Assembly (NCBI RefSeq): GCF_900094835.1
Contig: NZ_FMAO01000006.1
Location: 46,874-110,873, forward strand
Length of the DNA stretch: 64,000 bases
From: Weissella bombi
GTDB taxonomy: Bacteria > Bacillota > Bacilli > Lactobacillales > Lactobacillaceae
Direction of reading: 5' to 3'
Shown: positions 1 through 8,403 of the stretch, piece by piece
Layout: each line of letters begins with the position of its first letter
How positions within the stretch are numbered: the stretch's first letter is position 1
The notes under the pieces: generated by a model
Databases searched by the model: none
What the model was told of the DNA's origin: nothing
What the model saw: the letters and a program-made list of their open reading frames with translations, nothing else
Position numbers and translations under genes: made by a program

Positions 1-1250
1 ATGAAGATGTTACGGATTATATTGATTACCGGGTACAAGAGTTAGTTGGGTTGACGATGACTAAGCCGGCTGGCCCAATTCAAATTAACTTACCGTTACG
101 TAAGCCTTTAATGCCAATGTTAGGTGAAGCATGGCCAACAGTAGCAACACAACAAATTTTGGTGGGACAACAGCGCATGAGTTGGCAAAACGTGCAAGCT
201 TTAGCAGCTTTGTTACGTAAGCCCAAAGCAATGATGTTATTGGGACCGGATGAAATCGGTTGGGATATTGATAAGTTCAAACAATTAGCAGCTCATTATC
301 AATTACCAGTTTTAGCAGATGTATTGAGCAATTTCAGACCTAGTGAATATGCGATTAGTGGGATTGATAGTTTGTTAGCAGCAGATGTTATAAAAGACGA
401 ACTAAAACCAGAAATAGTTATTCGTTTTGGTGGTACACCAGTTTCAGCTAAAGTAACAGCCTGGTTACGTGATGCTAAAATTCCAGTGGTCCAAATTGGT
501 CAAGAACATGCAGGACATGATCATGCACGTCATGCTCATACAACAGTGATTGCTGATGCTGATGCGGTGGTTGCAGACTTACTTGCTGAACCAGGTGTTA
601 AAAAATCTACATTTTTGGAACAATGGCAGAAAGTATCAGCAACATTACTAAATTTAGTTGCAAAAATGGACGATCAAAGTGCGGAATATCAAATTCCAGC
701 TGCGTTAGCAAATTTGCCTGAAAATGGTCAATTGTTTATTGCAAATTCAATGCCAATCCGTGATATGGATAATTACTATGTGCCTAATCACCCAGTACGA
801 ATTGCAGCTAACCGTGGTGCTAACGGAATTGATGGTACTATTTCATCAGCTTTTGGTATGGCGATGACAGGAAAGCCAACGACATTATTAACTGGTGATT
901 TGACTTTGTTCCATGACATGAATGGTCTAATGTTGAGCCATCAGGCGCATGCACCATTGACAATTGTAGTAGTTAACAATCAGGGTGGTGGAATTTTTTC
1001 TTTCCTACCACAAGCATCTGCAAAAGCTTATTTTGAGCCAATGTTTGGTACGCCACTTCCAATTGTGATTGAGCGTGTAGCTCGACTTTATGATGCAGAA
1101 TATAAGCAAGTGGATGATCTAAATACGTTATATGAGTTAGTTCATAGACCTGCAACACGTTTACGAATTATTGAAGTTAAGAGTAATCGTGAGCAAAATG
1201 TCATTGCTCATGACAAGCTGACACAAGCAATTAAAGAGGCTTTATTGTGA
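1..1250 (+). CDS. menD: MenD, C-terminal part (gene runs off the left edge)
   Basis: 2-succinyl-5-enolpyruvyl-6-hydroxy-3-cyclohexene-1-carboxylate synthase, the ThDP-dependent enzyme that joins isochorismate and 2-oxoglutarate in menaquinone synthesis. The frame is open from base 3, so the coding part is longer than the 399 codons that follow the in-frame TTG at 51; about 415 residues are visible of a family that is usually near 550, so the N-terminal pyrimidine-binding domain is cut by the window edge. The segment AGPIQINLP plus RKPL near the start is the typical end of that domain. The C-terminal ThDP domain shows IANSMPIRDMD, NRGANGIDGTISSAFG, LTGDLTLFHDMNGL and VVNNQGGGIFSFLPQ, all MenD hallmarks including the GDx..N diphosphate motif. 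It overlaps menH by 4 bases, so the two are translationally coupled. Confidence 0.95.
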   Translation, partial: EDVTDYIDYRVQELVGLTMTKPAGPIQINLPLRKPLMPMLGEAWPTVATQQILVGQQRMSWQNVQALAALLRKPKAMMLLGPDEIGWDIDKFKQLAAHYQLPVLADVLSNFRPSEYAISGIDSLLAADVIKDELKPEIVIRFGGTPVSAKVTAWLRDAKIPVVQIGQEHAGHDHARHAHTTVIADADAVVADLLAEPGVKKSTFLEQWQKVSATLLNLVAKMDDQSAEYQIPAALANLPENGQLFIANSMPIRDMDNYYVPNHPVRIAANRGANGIDGTISSAFGMAMTGKPTTLLTGDLTLFHDMNGLMLSHQAHAPLTIVVVNNQGGGIFSFLPQASAKAYFEPMFGTPLPIVIERVARLYDAEYKQVDDLNTLYELVHRPATRLRIIEVKSNREQNVIAHDKLTQAIKEALL

Positions 1251-2053
1251 ACAAAACGATTATCGTAAATAATTATCAATATGAAGTTATGATTGAGGGT
1301 TCGGGACAACCCACATGGTTATTTATGCATGGCTTTATGGGAAGCATGGCTGAATATCAGCAAGTTAAACCTCAAGGAACACGAATCTATTTAAATTTAT
1401 TAGGTTTTGGTCCAAATGCGCAGGTTGTTCAACCAGCTCAACGCTTTAGATGGCACGCACAGATTAATGATTTGAATGAGCTATTGAATCAATTAGGGGT
1501 GAAAAGTGTTAACTTAGTTGGTTATTCAATGGGTGCCAGATTAGCGTTAACCTATGCAACAAGGTTCCCTAAACGAATTAATAACCTTGTTTTAGAGGGT
1601 GGTACGGCAGGACTAGCAACGCAAGGCCTACGACAAAAACGTATTATTGCGGATAATAAAAAAGCGGCCCGTGTTGTTGCTCTTGGTATGGCGAAATTTA
1701 TTGACGAATGGGAAAAGTTACCACTGTTTAATAGCCAACGTCAGTTACCAATTGAAAAGCAAAAATTTATGCATGAGCAGCGGGTTAGTCAATCTGCTGA
1801 AAACGTTGCAAACTCCTTATACTATTTTGGGACAGGAGCTATGCCTAATTTTTGGGGACAACTGACAATGATTCACGTACCGGTTGTATTAATAACAGGG
1901 ATGAATGATCAAAAATTTACAATGATTAATCAAAAAATGAAGCAGAGATTACCACAAGTAACGTGGCACCAAGTAGTGAACGCAGGGCACAATGTACATT
2001 TTGAACAAACTGCGCTTGTGACGGATATTCTCAATCATTTAGTAGCTGATTAA
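1247..2053 (+). CDS. menH: MenH-like alpha/beta hydrolase
   Basis: Probable 2-succinyl-6-hydroxy-2,4-cyclohexadiene-1-carboxylate synthase, which removes pyruvate from the MenD product. The 268-residue protein has the alpha/beta-hydrolase oxyanion segment HGFMGS (His28), the nucleophile elbow GYSMGARL with Ser94, and a late His248 in NAGHNVHF. GYSMGAR is close to the motif seen in MenH proteins. GTG at 1247 is the start; it overlaps the menD stop codon (GTGA). The placement between menD and menC makes the menaquinone assignment strong, whereas the fold alone would only say hydrolase. Confidence 0.88.
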   Translation: MNKTIIVNNYQYEVMIEGSGQPTWLFMHGFMGSMAEYQQVKPQGTRIYLNLLGFGPNAQVVQPAQRFRWHAQINDLNELLNQLGVKSVNLVGYSMGARLALTYATRFPKRINNLVLEGGTAGLATQGLRQKRIIADNKKAARVVALGMAKFIDEWEKLPLFNSQRQLPIEKQKFMHEQRVSQSAENVANSLYYFGTGAMPNFWGQLTMIHVPVVLITGMNDQKFTMINQKMKQRLPQVTWHQVVNAGHNVHFEQTALVTDILNHLVAD

Positions 2054-2076
2054 TATCATTATTGGAGGTTGTTGTA

Positions 2077-3189
2077 GTGAAAATTCAGAAAATTACGCTT
2101 TATCCATTAATATTGACGCTAAAAGCGCCATTCAAGACAGCTCACGGGACAACTAAGCAACGACCAATTACCTTGATTGCAATGCAATTAACAAATGGTG
2201 TTGTCGGTTATGGCGAAGTGCAATCATTTGCTGATAATCAATATGCGAATGAAACACATGACCAATCTTTAGCAGTGGTACAAAATTTAAGTCAGTTGTT
2301 GATAGGACAAATATTTGCTAGACCAGAAGATGGTGCAAATTGGTTAGCAACAAAAACACCGTTATCGTTTGCTAAATCTGCTATTGAAATGGCACTTTGG
2401 GATGCATATGGTAAGCAGATGCATCAACCTTTAGCAGCATTGTTAGGTGGTCAAACAGATAAGGTGGCAGTCGGCCAAGCAATTGGAATACAAGAAAATT
2501 GGGAGACCACGAAACAATTAGTTTTGGATGCAATTGCTCAAGGTTATCAGCGGATAAAAATTAAAATTAATCAAACGACAGATTTACAAACAGTCGCAGC
2601 GTTGGTAAAGGCTTTTCCAAATCAAATGTTTTCATTAGATGCTAATGCTGCTTGGCGTGGGGATAAATTAGCCGATTTACAGTTATTGGATGAAGCAGGG
2701 TTGGCACTCATTGAACAACCGTATGCAGAGACGGCATGGTTAGAACATCAGCGTGGACAAGCTGCACTAACACGGTTAAAGTTAAGCTTGGATGAGTCGT
2801 TAAATGACATTGCTGATGTGAAAAAAGCGATTGCTAATCGAACAACAGCGGCATTAACGCTTAAGCAGGGAAAACTTGGGGGTATTACGCAGACTAAAGA
2901 AGCGATTAGTTTAGCTAATCAAGCACAAATGACACCATGGATTGGTGGCATGTTAGGTACCGGTTTAGGACGTGCGGTTGATTTAATTTTGGCGAGTTTG
3001 CCAGGTGCGAATACGATTCCGGCAGATAGTGCACAGTTTGATCATTATTATGAGACTGATATTGCGACTAATTTACCTTATGTAAAGAAAGGCTATTTAC
3101 CAGTACCGTTGCAGGATGGCATTGGCGTTACTTTAAATTGGCAGGCCATTAAACAATGTTTAATACACGAACCAATTGTTTACCAATAG
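2077..3189 (+). CDS. menC: o-succinylbenzoate synthase (MenC)
   Basis: Enolase-superfamily dehydratase making 2-succinylbenzoate for menaquinone. About 370 residues. Catalytic lysines are visible in IKIKIN (K161, K163), the metal ligands in SLDANAAW (D188), LIEQPY (E213) and LDESL (D239), and the second Lys region in LKQGKLGGI (about 263-266). I choose GTG 2077 because a strong ribosome site TTGGAGG lies at 2062-2068; a TTG start at 2062 would be inside that site. The gene follows menH by 23 bases and closes the men cluster visible here; menB and menE are not in the window. Some family members also racemise N-succinyl amino acids, but context favours MenC. Confidence 0.92.
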   Translation: MKIQKITLYPLILTLKAPFKTAHGTTKQRPITLIAMQLTNGVVGYGEVQSFADNQYANETHDQSLAVVQNLSQLLIGQIFARPEDGANWLATKTPLSFAKSAIEMALWDAYGKQMHQPLAALLGGQTDKVAVGQAIGIQENWETTKQLVLDAIAQGYQRIKIKINQTTDLQTVAALVKAFPNQMFSLDANAAWRGDKLADLQLLDEAGLALIEQPYAETAWLEHQRGQAALTRLKLSLDESLNDIADVKKAIANRTTAALTLKQGKLGGITQTKEAISLANQAQMTPWIGGMLGTGLGRAVDLILASLPGANTIPADSAQFDHYYETDIATNLPYVKKGYLPVPLQDGIGVTLNWQAIKQCLIHEPIVYQ

Positions 3190-3205
3190 GCAAGTGTTAC
3201 AATTT

Positions 3206-3213
3206 GTTATAAT
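3206..3213 (+). promoter_or_regulatory. Extended -10 promoter for the M24 peptidase gene
   Basis: A perfect TATAAT at 3208-3213 is preceded by TG one base away (TGTTATAAT, TG at 3205-3206), an extended -10 element. No good -35 is seen. It would start transcription near 3220, just before the GAGG ribosome site of the next gene, which separates that gene from the men cluster. Confidence 0.5.
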
Positions 3214-3240
3214 GAAACTAGGATAGAAATGAGGACAAAG

Positions 3241-4326
3241 ATGACAACTAGAATTGAAAATGTACGACAAGTGTTTACACCATTAAAAATTGATGGTTTG
3301 TTAGTTGCTGATGGTATGAACATGGCGTACTTAACTGGATTTACTGGTGGTACAGGGGATGGACTTGTCTTAGTTGGTTCTAATCAAGCTGCTTTGATTA
3401 CAGATTCACGTTATGAGGATGCCTATCGTGATCGATTGCCAGAAGGTGTTGAGTTATTAGTGACGCGTAATTATTGGGGTGTTGCGATGGCAGCTGCTCG
3501 TCGTTTTAAGATTGATAAATTAGGTTTTGAGGATTCAATGCCATTTAGAGATTTTGACTATATTGATGAAAATTTTGTTGGTACGGATATTGCGCCTGTC
3601 CCAGATTTGATAGAAGCATTGCGTGAGATTAAAGATGAAACCGAGCTAGAAAAACTTCGTCGTTCAGCCCAGGTAGCAGTGGCAGGATTTAATGATATGT
3701 TATCAGAACTACATGTCGGCATGACTGAGCGCGATGTTGCTAACTTATTAGATTATAAAATGAAACAACATGGGGCTGATAAGCCATCATTCGATACAAT
3801 TGTTGCTTCGGGTTACCGTGGTGCTTTACCACATGGTACATACTCAGATAAGCCTATTGAAAAGGGTGAACTAGTAACCATTGATTTTGGTTACTATGTT
3901 GATGGTTACACGTCAGACATTACGCGTACGATTGCGTTTGGTTCACTTGATGATCAATTACAAGAAATTTATGACGTTACTTTAGAAGCACAAAAAGCAA
4001 CGATTGCAGCGGTTAAAGATGGTGTTGCAGTTAGCCAGCTTGATAAAATTGCTCGTGATATTATTACGGATGCTGGTTATGGTGAGCAATATACACATTC
4101 AACAGGTCATGGTGTTGGCTTGGATATTCATGAAGGACCAATTTTGTCGGTTAATGCGCCGGCAGAAGATCAGGTTAAAGCAGGCATGATTCTAACGATT
4201 GAACCAGGAATTTACTTAACAAACGTTGGTGGTGTCCGCATTGAAGATGATGTTATTGTGACGGCTGATGGCTTCGAAAACTTAACTGAAGGGATCACAA
4301 CTGATTTAATTGTGATTGATAAATAA
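3241..4326 (+). CDS. M24 family Xaa-Pro peptidase
   Basis: Metal-dependent aminopeptidase P / proline dipeptidase of the pita-bread fold, acting in the cytoplasm on peptides with proline in position 2. About 361 residues: a creatinase-like N-terminal domain (1-125, with NMAYLTGFTGG) and a catalytic domain. Metal-binding residues are visible in TIDFGYYVDGYTSDITRT (two Asp), STGHGVGLDIHE (His), TIEPGIYL (Glu) and VRIEDDVIV (Glu). ATG 3241 is chosen over ATG 3229 because GAGG at 3231-3234 gives it a normal spacing and lies inside the longer reading. Closest in length and opening to PepP/YqhT-type enzymes, but PepQ cannot be excluded, so no symbol is given. Confidence 0.9.
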   Translation: MTTRIENVRQVFTPLKIDGLLVADGMNMAYLTGFTGGTGDGLVLVGSNQAALITDSRYEDAYRDRLPEGVELLVTRNYWGVAMAAARRFKIDKLGFEDSMPFRDFDYIDENFVGTDIAPVPDLIEALREIKDETELEKLRRSAQVAVAGFNDMLSELHVGMTERDVANLLDYKMKQHGADKPSFDTIVASGYRGALPHGTYSDKPIEKGELVTIDFGYYVDGYTSDITRTIAFGSLDDQLQEIYDVTLEAQKATIAAVKDGVAVSQLDKIARDIITDAGYGEQYTHSTGHGVGLDIHEGPILSVNAPAEDQVKAGMILTIEPGIYLTNVGGVRIEDDVIVTADGFENLTEGITTDLIVIDK

Positions 4327-4327
4327 T

Positions 4328-4777
4328 ATGGGATTAGAATATTTAACTTTTTATCAAGGAAATTTGGAAACAGGTTTTGATTATATTTATGCTAAAAAAA
4401 AGGATGACCATGCCTTTTATGTTAATGCGCCTGCAAAATTAGATTTAGATATTATGGATATGACTGACGAAAAATTTGATTTTTCGCAAAAAAATCGATT
4501 GCAGATTACGATTGATAAAGATTTGCGGCCATTTTCGGATGTTTGGCAAAACATTACTTTTCAATGGCCAAATGTTGAACGTCAGCTACTTGCGATTACT
4601 GCAGACTGGGCTGATGATTACGCCAAAGAACCAGTTGGTCCAGTTGAAGAGTGGGGTTTAACAATCAAAATGACTGACCAAGAGCCTCGAATAATTGTTG
4701 GGTACAATGAATTTCCTGATAATTTTGACCAATTAGTGCGTTGGTTAAATAGTTATGCCCAGGGTAAATTACGTTAA
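4328..4777 (+). CDS. Hypothetical protein, acidic, 149 residues
   Basis: I do not recognise this protein. It starts MGLEYLTFYQGN at ATG 4328, two bases after the stop of the peptidase gene, with no clear Shine-Dalgarno; a TTG at 4316 overlapping the upstream gene is the alternative. It is soluble, rich in Asp, Tyr and Trp, has no signal peptide or membrane segment, and contains short aromatic stretches (WQNITFQWPN, LVRWLNSYAQ). Tight packing between the peptidase and a phosphoesterase suggests translational coupling and a housekeeping cytoplasmic role, but no function can be named. Confidence 0.7.
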   Translation: MGLEYLTFYQGNLETGFDYIYAKKKDDHAFYVNAPAKLDLDIMDMTDEKFDFSQKNRLQITIDKDLRPFSDVWQNITFQWPNVERQLLAITADWADDYAKEPVGPVEEWGLTIKMTDQEPRIIVGYNEFPDNFDQLVRWLNSYAQGKLR

Positions 4778-4792
4778 GAAACGAGGTTGATG

Positions 4793-5413
4793 ATGGATTT
4801 TTTTACGGCAGATACACATTTTTATCATGAAGACTTATTAACTAGTCTTCATTTTTCACCAAGACCGTACGATAACCTCCATGATGAACATGCGGGATTA
4901 ATTGCAGCGTGGAATGAACGCGTGACTGAACATGATCGGGTTTATCATTTGGGAGATGTAGCCATGATGAATCATGTACGTCCTGAAAGACATGCCAATG
5001 AATTAGTGGCAGAAATTTTAGAACAGCTTAATGGTCATATTACCCTAATTAAGGGTAATCATGATTCACGCTCATTGTTTAAATATTTAAATAACCACAA
5101 TCCAATGTTAAGTGACGGTCAGGTTAAGTATGCGTTTGAAGATGTGGGTTGTATTGTGAAAGCAAACCATCATCAGTTTTTCTTAACGCACTATCCGTTA
5201 ATTTTTGGGAAAAGTCAGAATAGCATTAATTTGCACGGTCATATTCATCATAATATGGTGGCAATTCCTGAAAATATAAATGTTGGTGTCGATAGTGCTG
5301 ACTTAGAGTATTTGTCGGTGGCAGAACGACCAACTTGGGGTAGCCCATTAACCTTTACAGAAATTGACACTATCATGCAACGCAAACACGATGATTTTGC
5401 AAAACGGAGGTAA
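4793..5413 (+). CDS. Calcineurin-like metallophosphoesterase
   Basis: About 206 residues with every motif of the binuclear phosphoesterase fold in order: DTHFYHED near the N-terminus, VYHLGDVAM, IKGNHDSR, THYPL and LHGHIHHN. The family hydrolyses phosphoesters using two metals; the substrate of this small cytosolic branch is not known. ATG 4793 is favoured because ACGAGG at 4781-4786 is six bases away; ATG 4790 and TTG 4787 are in frame but too close. It lies three bases ahead of the yunD-like gene, whose ribosome site overlaps its last codons, so the two phosphoesterases are co-translated. Confidence 0.85.
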   Translation: MDFFTADTHFYHEDLLTSLHFSPRPYDNLHDEHAGLIAAWNERVTEHDRVYHLGDVAMMNHVRPERHANELVAEILEQLNGHITLIKGNHDSRSLFKYLNNHNPMLSDGQVKYAFEDVGCIVKANHHQFFLTHYPLIFGKSQNSINLHGHIHHNMVAIPENINVGVDSADLEYLSVAERPTWGSPLTFTEIDTIMQRKHDDFAKRR

Positions 5414-5416
5414 AAA

Positions 5417-6793
5417 ATGTCAGATAAAATATCAATTTTACATACCAATGATTTGCATTCACATTTGGAACGATGGCCTAAAATTCGCCGTTATTTATTA
5501 ACACGTAAGCGTCAATTGATCCGTGATAAGCGTAGTGTTTTGATGTTTGATATTGGTGATTTTATTGATCGTCAACATCCTTTAACTGAGGCAACCAATG
5601 GTCAAGCTAATATTAACTTAATGAATGAAATTGGTTATGATGGTGTCACAATTGGTAATAATGAAGGTTTGGGATTAAATCATGAACAATTAAATCATTT
5701 ATATGATCATGCTAATTTTTCAGTTATTTTAGGTAATATGACAGATAAGCAGACGCAAGAACAGCCTGACTGGGCATTACCATATAAAATTATTACTACT
5801 CCAAAGGGAACGCGAATTGGTGTCTTAGGATTTACTGCTCCCTTTGAATTAACATACCCGCTATTAGGTTGGCAGCCAGAAGATGTTGATCATGCTTTGG
5901 CCAGGTTATTGCCACAATTAGCTGGTAAGACTGATATCAATGTTTTGTTGTCACATCTTGGATTACAGATGGATCGCTATTTAGCAGAACGTTATAGTGA
6001 ACTTCAAGTGATTATTGGTGCTCATACGCATCATTTATTGGCGTATGGTGAAAAGCATGCGAATTCAATGCTCGCAGCAGCAGGTCGTTATGGTGATCAT
6101 ATTGGTCGAATTGATCTTGAAGTACAAGATGGTAAATTGCTTAATATCCAAGCACGAACGTTGACGACCGATGATTTACCTGCAGTGCGTAACGATGAGG
6201 TAGAAATTAATGGCTACCAGGCAAGTGGTGAAGAACAACTAACAAAAAATGTGGTTGCCTATTTACCAGAAGATTATCATATTGATTTGAACTTTGACCA
6301 TAGGTTGATTGATCTTGGGTTGGCGGCGTTAGAAGAACGAACACAGACGGATATTGCTATGCTGTCAACTGGGATGTTTTTGCATGATTTACCGGCTGGT
6401 GTTGTAACAGCAAACGATTTACATGCATTGTTGCCACATGCAGTCCATCCAATGCGTTCTATTTTAAAGGGCGCCGATTTATGGCGTCTTGTCCAAGAAG
6501 TGATTAAAAATCAACGTTTCTTGCAGAGTGCTCATGTTAAAGGTATGGGATTCCGCGGTAATTTATGGGGCACGGTCGTTTGGGACGGTATTGAGGTAAC
6601 TGACGCTGGGGATGTTTTAGTGCATAATCAGCCGATTGATTATGAAGCGCATTACACCATTGGCGCTTTAGATCATTACTATTTTATTCCGTATTTTCCA
6701 ACTTTTGAAATTATGGGTCAAAATACTATGTCATATGATACTGTTTTGCGAGAAGATTTTGCCAATTATTTACATAAAAAATTCGCACCATAA
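5417..6793 (+). CDS. yunD: YunD-like bifunctional metallophosphatase/5'-nucleotidase
   Basis: 458 residues, the usual YunD length. The N-terminal metallophosphatase domain has LHTNDLHSHL, FDIGDFIDRQ, TIGNNEG, LLSHLGLQMD and IIGAHTHH; the C-terminal 5'-nucleotidase domain (about 270-440) binds the nucleoside. Unlike UshA-type enzymes it has no signal peptide, so it should act inside the cell on nucleotides or related phosphoesters. A strong CGGAGG site precedes ATG 5417. It is followed by yutD and a yutF-type gene, a cluster kept in many Firmicutes, which supports the assignment. Confidence 0.88.
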   Translation: MSDKISILHTNDLHSHLERWPKIRRYLLTRKRQLIRDKRSVLMFDIGDFIDRQHPLTEATNGQANINLMNEIGYDGVTIGNNEGLGLNHEQLNHLYDHANFSVILGNMTDKQTQEQPDWALPYKIITTPKGTRIGVLGFTAPFELTYPLLGWQPEDVDHALARLLPQLAGKTDINVLLSHLGLQMDRYLAERYSELQVIIGAHTHHLLAYGEKHANSMLAAAGRYGDHIGRIDLEVQDGKLLNIQARTLTTDDLPAVRNDEVEINGYQASGEEQLTKNVVAYLPEDYHIDLNFDHRLIDLGLAALEERTQTDIAMLSTGMFLHDLPAGVVTANDLHALLPHAVHPMRSILKGADLWRLVQEVIKNQRFLQSAHVKGMGFRGNLWGTVVWDGIEVTDAGDVLVHNQPIDYEAHYTIGALDHYYFIPYFPTFEIMGQNTMSYDTVLREDFANYLHKKFAP

Positions 6794-6814
6794 TGTGATT
6801 GAGAGAAGAAATTA

Positions 6815-7507
6815 ATGAACCGAGAACGAATGAAAGAGTTAGCGGACGCCCAATTTATTGAGCGTCAAGCTAGTACCGCCATTACGACGGGTGAAACACC
6901 AGAAGATATTTTTATTAATGAGCGGCCTTATCGCTTGGTAAAAAATTATCGCGAAGCGTACGACCAACAAAAAATGGCAGCACGTTTCAGTAACTTTTTG
7001 GAGAAGTATGATTATTTGGTTGGTGATATTGCTGCTGATCAATTACGCTTGCAAGGCTTTTATAAGGATGGTACGAAAGGTGTTGCTCGTAGCCAACAAA
7101 TCTCTGCATTACAAGATTTTTTGTATGAGCAAGCTAATTTTGGTGCACCATTCTTTGTACTAGAAAATTTAGCACCGCATGAAGTTATTGATGCAGAAGA
7201 AAAAGAAGATGTAAAGCCTAAAAGACGTCGACGTCAGCATAAAAATGGTGTTAGTAAGCAAAAGCAAGCTAATAATAAGCAGGGTGGTAAGTCACCAAAT
7301 AAAGCAGGTAATAAGGGTAATAAACCACAGAACCATCGTGACAATAAAAAAAGAAAGAAAACACCAGTTATTAAAGAAAAGGTGCATTCAGCTCACCAAC
7401 CTGAAAAACATGTCGGTAAACGCTCTAATTCAGTAGCAACGACTGGTTCAAAAAAGCATCGTCACTTTCAGGTTCGTGAACGACCAAAAAATGAAGATAA
7501 AGGATAG
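6815..7507 (+). CDS. yutD: YutD family protein with long basic tail
   Basis: The first about 130 residues match the YutD (DUF1027) domain: INERPYRLVKNYREAYD, RFSNFLEKYDYLVGDIA, LRLQGFYKDG and a conserved hydrophobic end NFGAPFFVLEN. Bacillus YutD stops near 100 residues; here a further about 100 residues form a low-complexity tail very rich in Lys, Asn, Gln and Arg (about 135-230), probably unstructured and able to bind nucleic acid or ribosomes. The function of YutD is not established. It sits 21 bases after yunD and 9 bases before the HAD phosphatase, so it is in the same operon. Confidence 0.85.
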   Translation: MNRERMKELADAQFIERQASTAITTGETPEDIFINERPYRLVKNYREAYDQQKMAARFSNFLEKYDYLVGDIAADQLRLQGFYKDGTKGVARSQQISALQDFLYEQANFGAPFFVLENLAPHEVIDAEEKEDVKPKRRRRQHKNGVSKQKQANNKQGGKSPNKAGNKGNKPQNHRDNKKRKKTPVIKEKVHSAHQPEKHVGKRSNSVATTGSKKHRHFQVRERPKNEDKG

Positions 7508-7516
7508 TAAAAGACA

Positions 7517-8293
7517 ATGACAGAACATTACGATGGTTACTTAATTGATTTAGACGGTACTATTTATAAAGGTACTGAAAAAATGCCGAGTGGACAACGT
7601 TTTGTGCAGCGATTAGCTGATAGTCACCAAAAGTATTTATTTGTGACGAATAATTCTACTAAGACGCCAGAAGCGGTTGCAGAAAATTTGACAAATAATC
7701 ATCAAATTCCAACAACTGCTGATCAAGTCTATACATCAGGTATGGCTTTAGCTGATTATTTGGCTAAATTTGATGATGTTCATCGCGTATTGATGATTGG
7801 TGAAGAAGGGCTAGAAAAAGCTTTATTGGCAAAGGGCTTCGAATTAGTGTCGCAAGCACCTGCTGATGCAGTAGCAATTGGTTTAGACCGTGACGTGACA
7901 TATGAGAAAATTCTTCAAGGAACTTTAGCCATTCAACAAGGTGCTAAGTTTGTGGCAACCAATCCTGATACTAATTTACCTACCGAACGTGGTTTAGTAC
8001 CTGGTGCAGGATCGGTTGTTTCATTTTTGGCAACAGCTGTGAAACCAGCACCAGTTGTGATTGGAAAACCGCAGGACATTATCATGACAGGCGCATTGGA
8101 CAAATTACAGATAACGCGTAGTCAAGCTTTGATGGTTGGTGACAATTATAATACCGATATTAAAGCTGGCTTGAACGCAGATATTGATACTTTATTGGTA
8201 TATTCTGGTGTTTCGAAGAAAGCGGATGTCGCAAAGGAAGAACAACAGCCTACACATTGGGTGGATTCACTGGATGATTGGCAAATCAAGTAA
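7517..8293 (+). CDS. yutF: HAD family phosphatase, NagD/YutF type
   Basis: 258-residue HAD hydrolase of the NagD-like (IIA cap) type. Motif I is LIDLDGTIYKG (nucleophile Asp in DLDGT), motif II is FVTNNST, the motif III Lys is in VIGKPQ and motif IV is MVGDNYNTDIKAG. Such enzymes dephosphorylate small cytosolic phosphates such as p-nitrophenyl phosphate, sugar or nucleotide phosphates; the natural substrate here is unknown. It is the last gene of the yunD-yutD-yutF run and is followed by a good terminator. Confidence 0.88.
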   Translation: MTEHYDGYLIDLDGTIYKGTEKMPSGQRFVQRLADSHQKYLFVTNNSTKTPEAVAENLTNNHQIPTTADQVYTSGMALADYLAKFDDVHRVLMIGEEGLEKALLAKGFELVSQAPADAVAIGLDRDVTYEKILQGTLAIQQGAKFVATNPDTNLPTERGLVPGAGSVVSFLATAVKPAPVVIGKPQDIIMTGALDKLQITRSQALMVGDNYNTDIKAGLNADIDTLLVYSGVSKKADVAKEEQQPTHWVDSLDDWQIK

Positions 8294-8307
8294 TAATAAA
8301 GACGAAT

Positions 8308-8354
8308 CGTCAGGATAGTTAGTAAAAAATTAGCTGTGTCTGGCGTTTTATTTT
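8308..8354 (+). terminator. Rho-independent terminator after yutF
   Basis: A long hairpin: CGTCAG at 8308 pairs with CTGGCG ending 8345, and an inner stem AGTTAG/TTAGCT extends it; TTTTATTTT follows at 8346-8354. It ends the cluster that began at the peptidase gene. Confidence 0.75.
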
Positions 8355-8368
8355 ACCGTAATCCTCTT

Positions 8369-8374
8369 TATAAT
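8369..8374 (+). promoter_or_regulatory. Possible -10 element for the 8404 gene
   Basis: TATAAT at 8369-8374 just after the terminator, with a weak AT-rich -35 region. A GAGG ribosome site at 8392-8395 follows. Supports separate transcription of the orphan gene at 8404. Confidence 0.35.
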
Positions 8375-8403
8375 CAATATAAAATAATATTGAGGATATA
8401 AGT

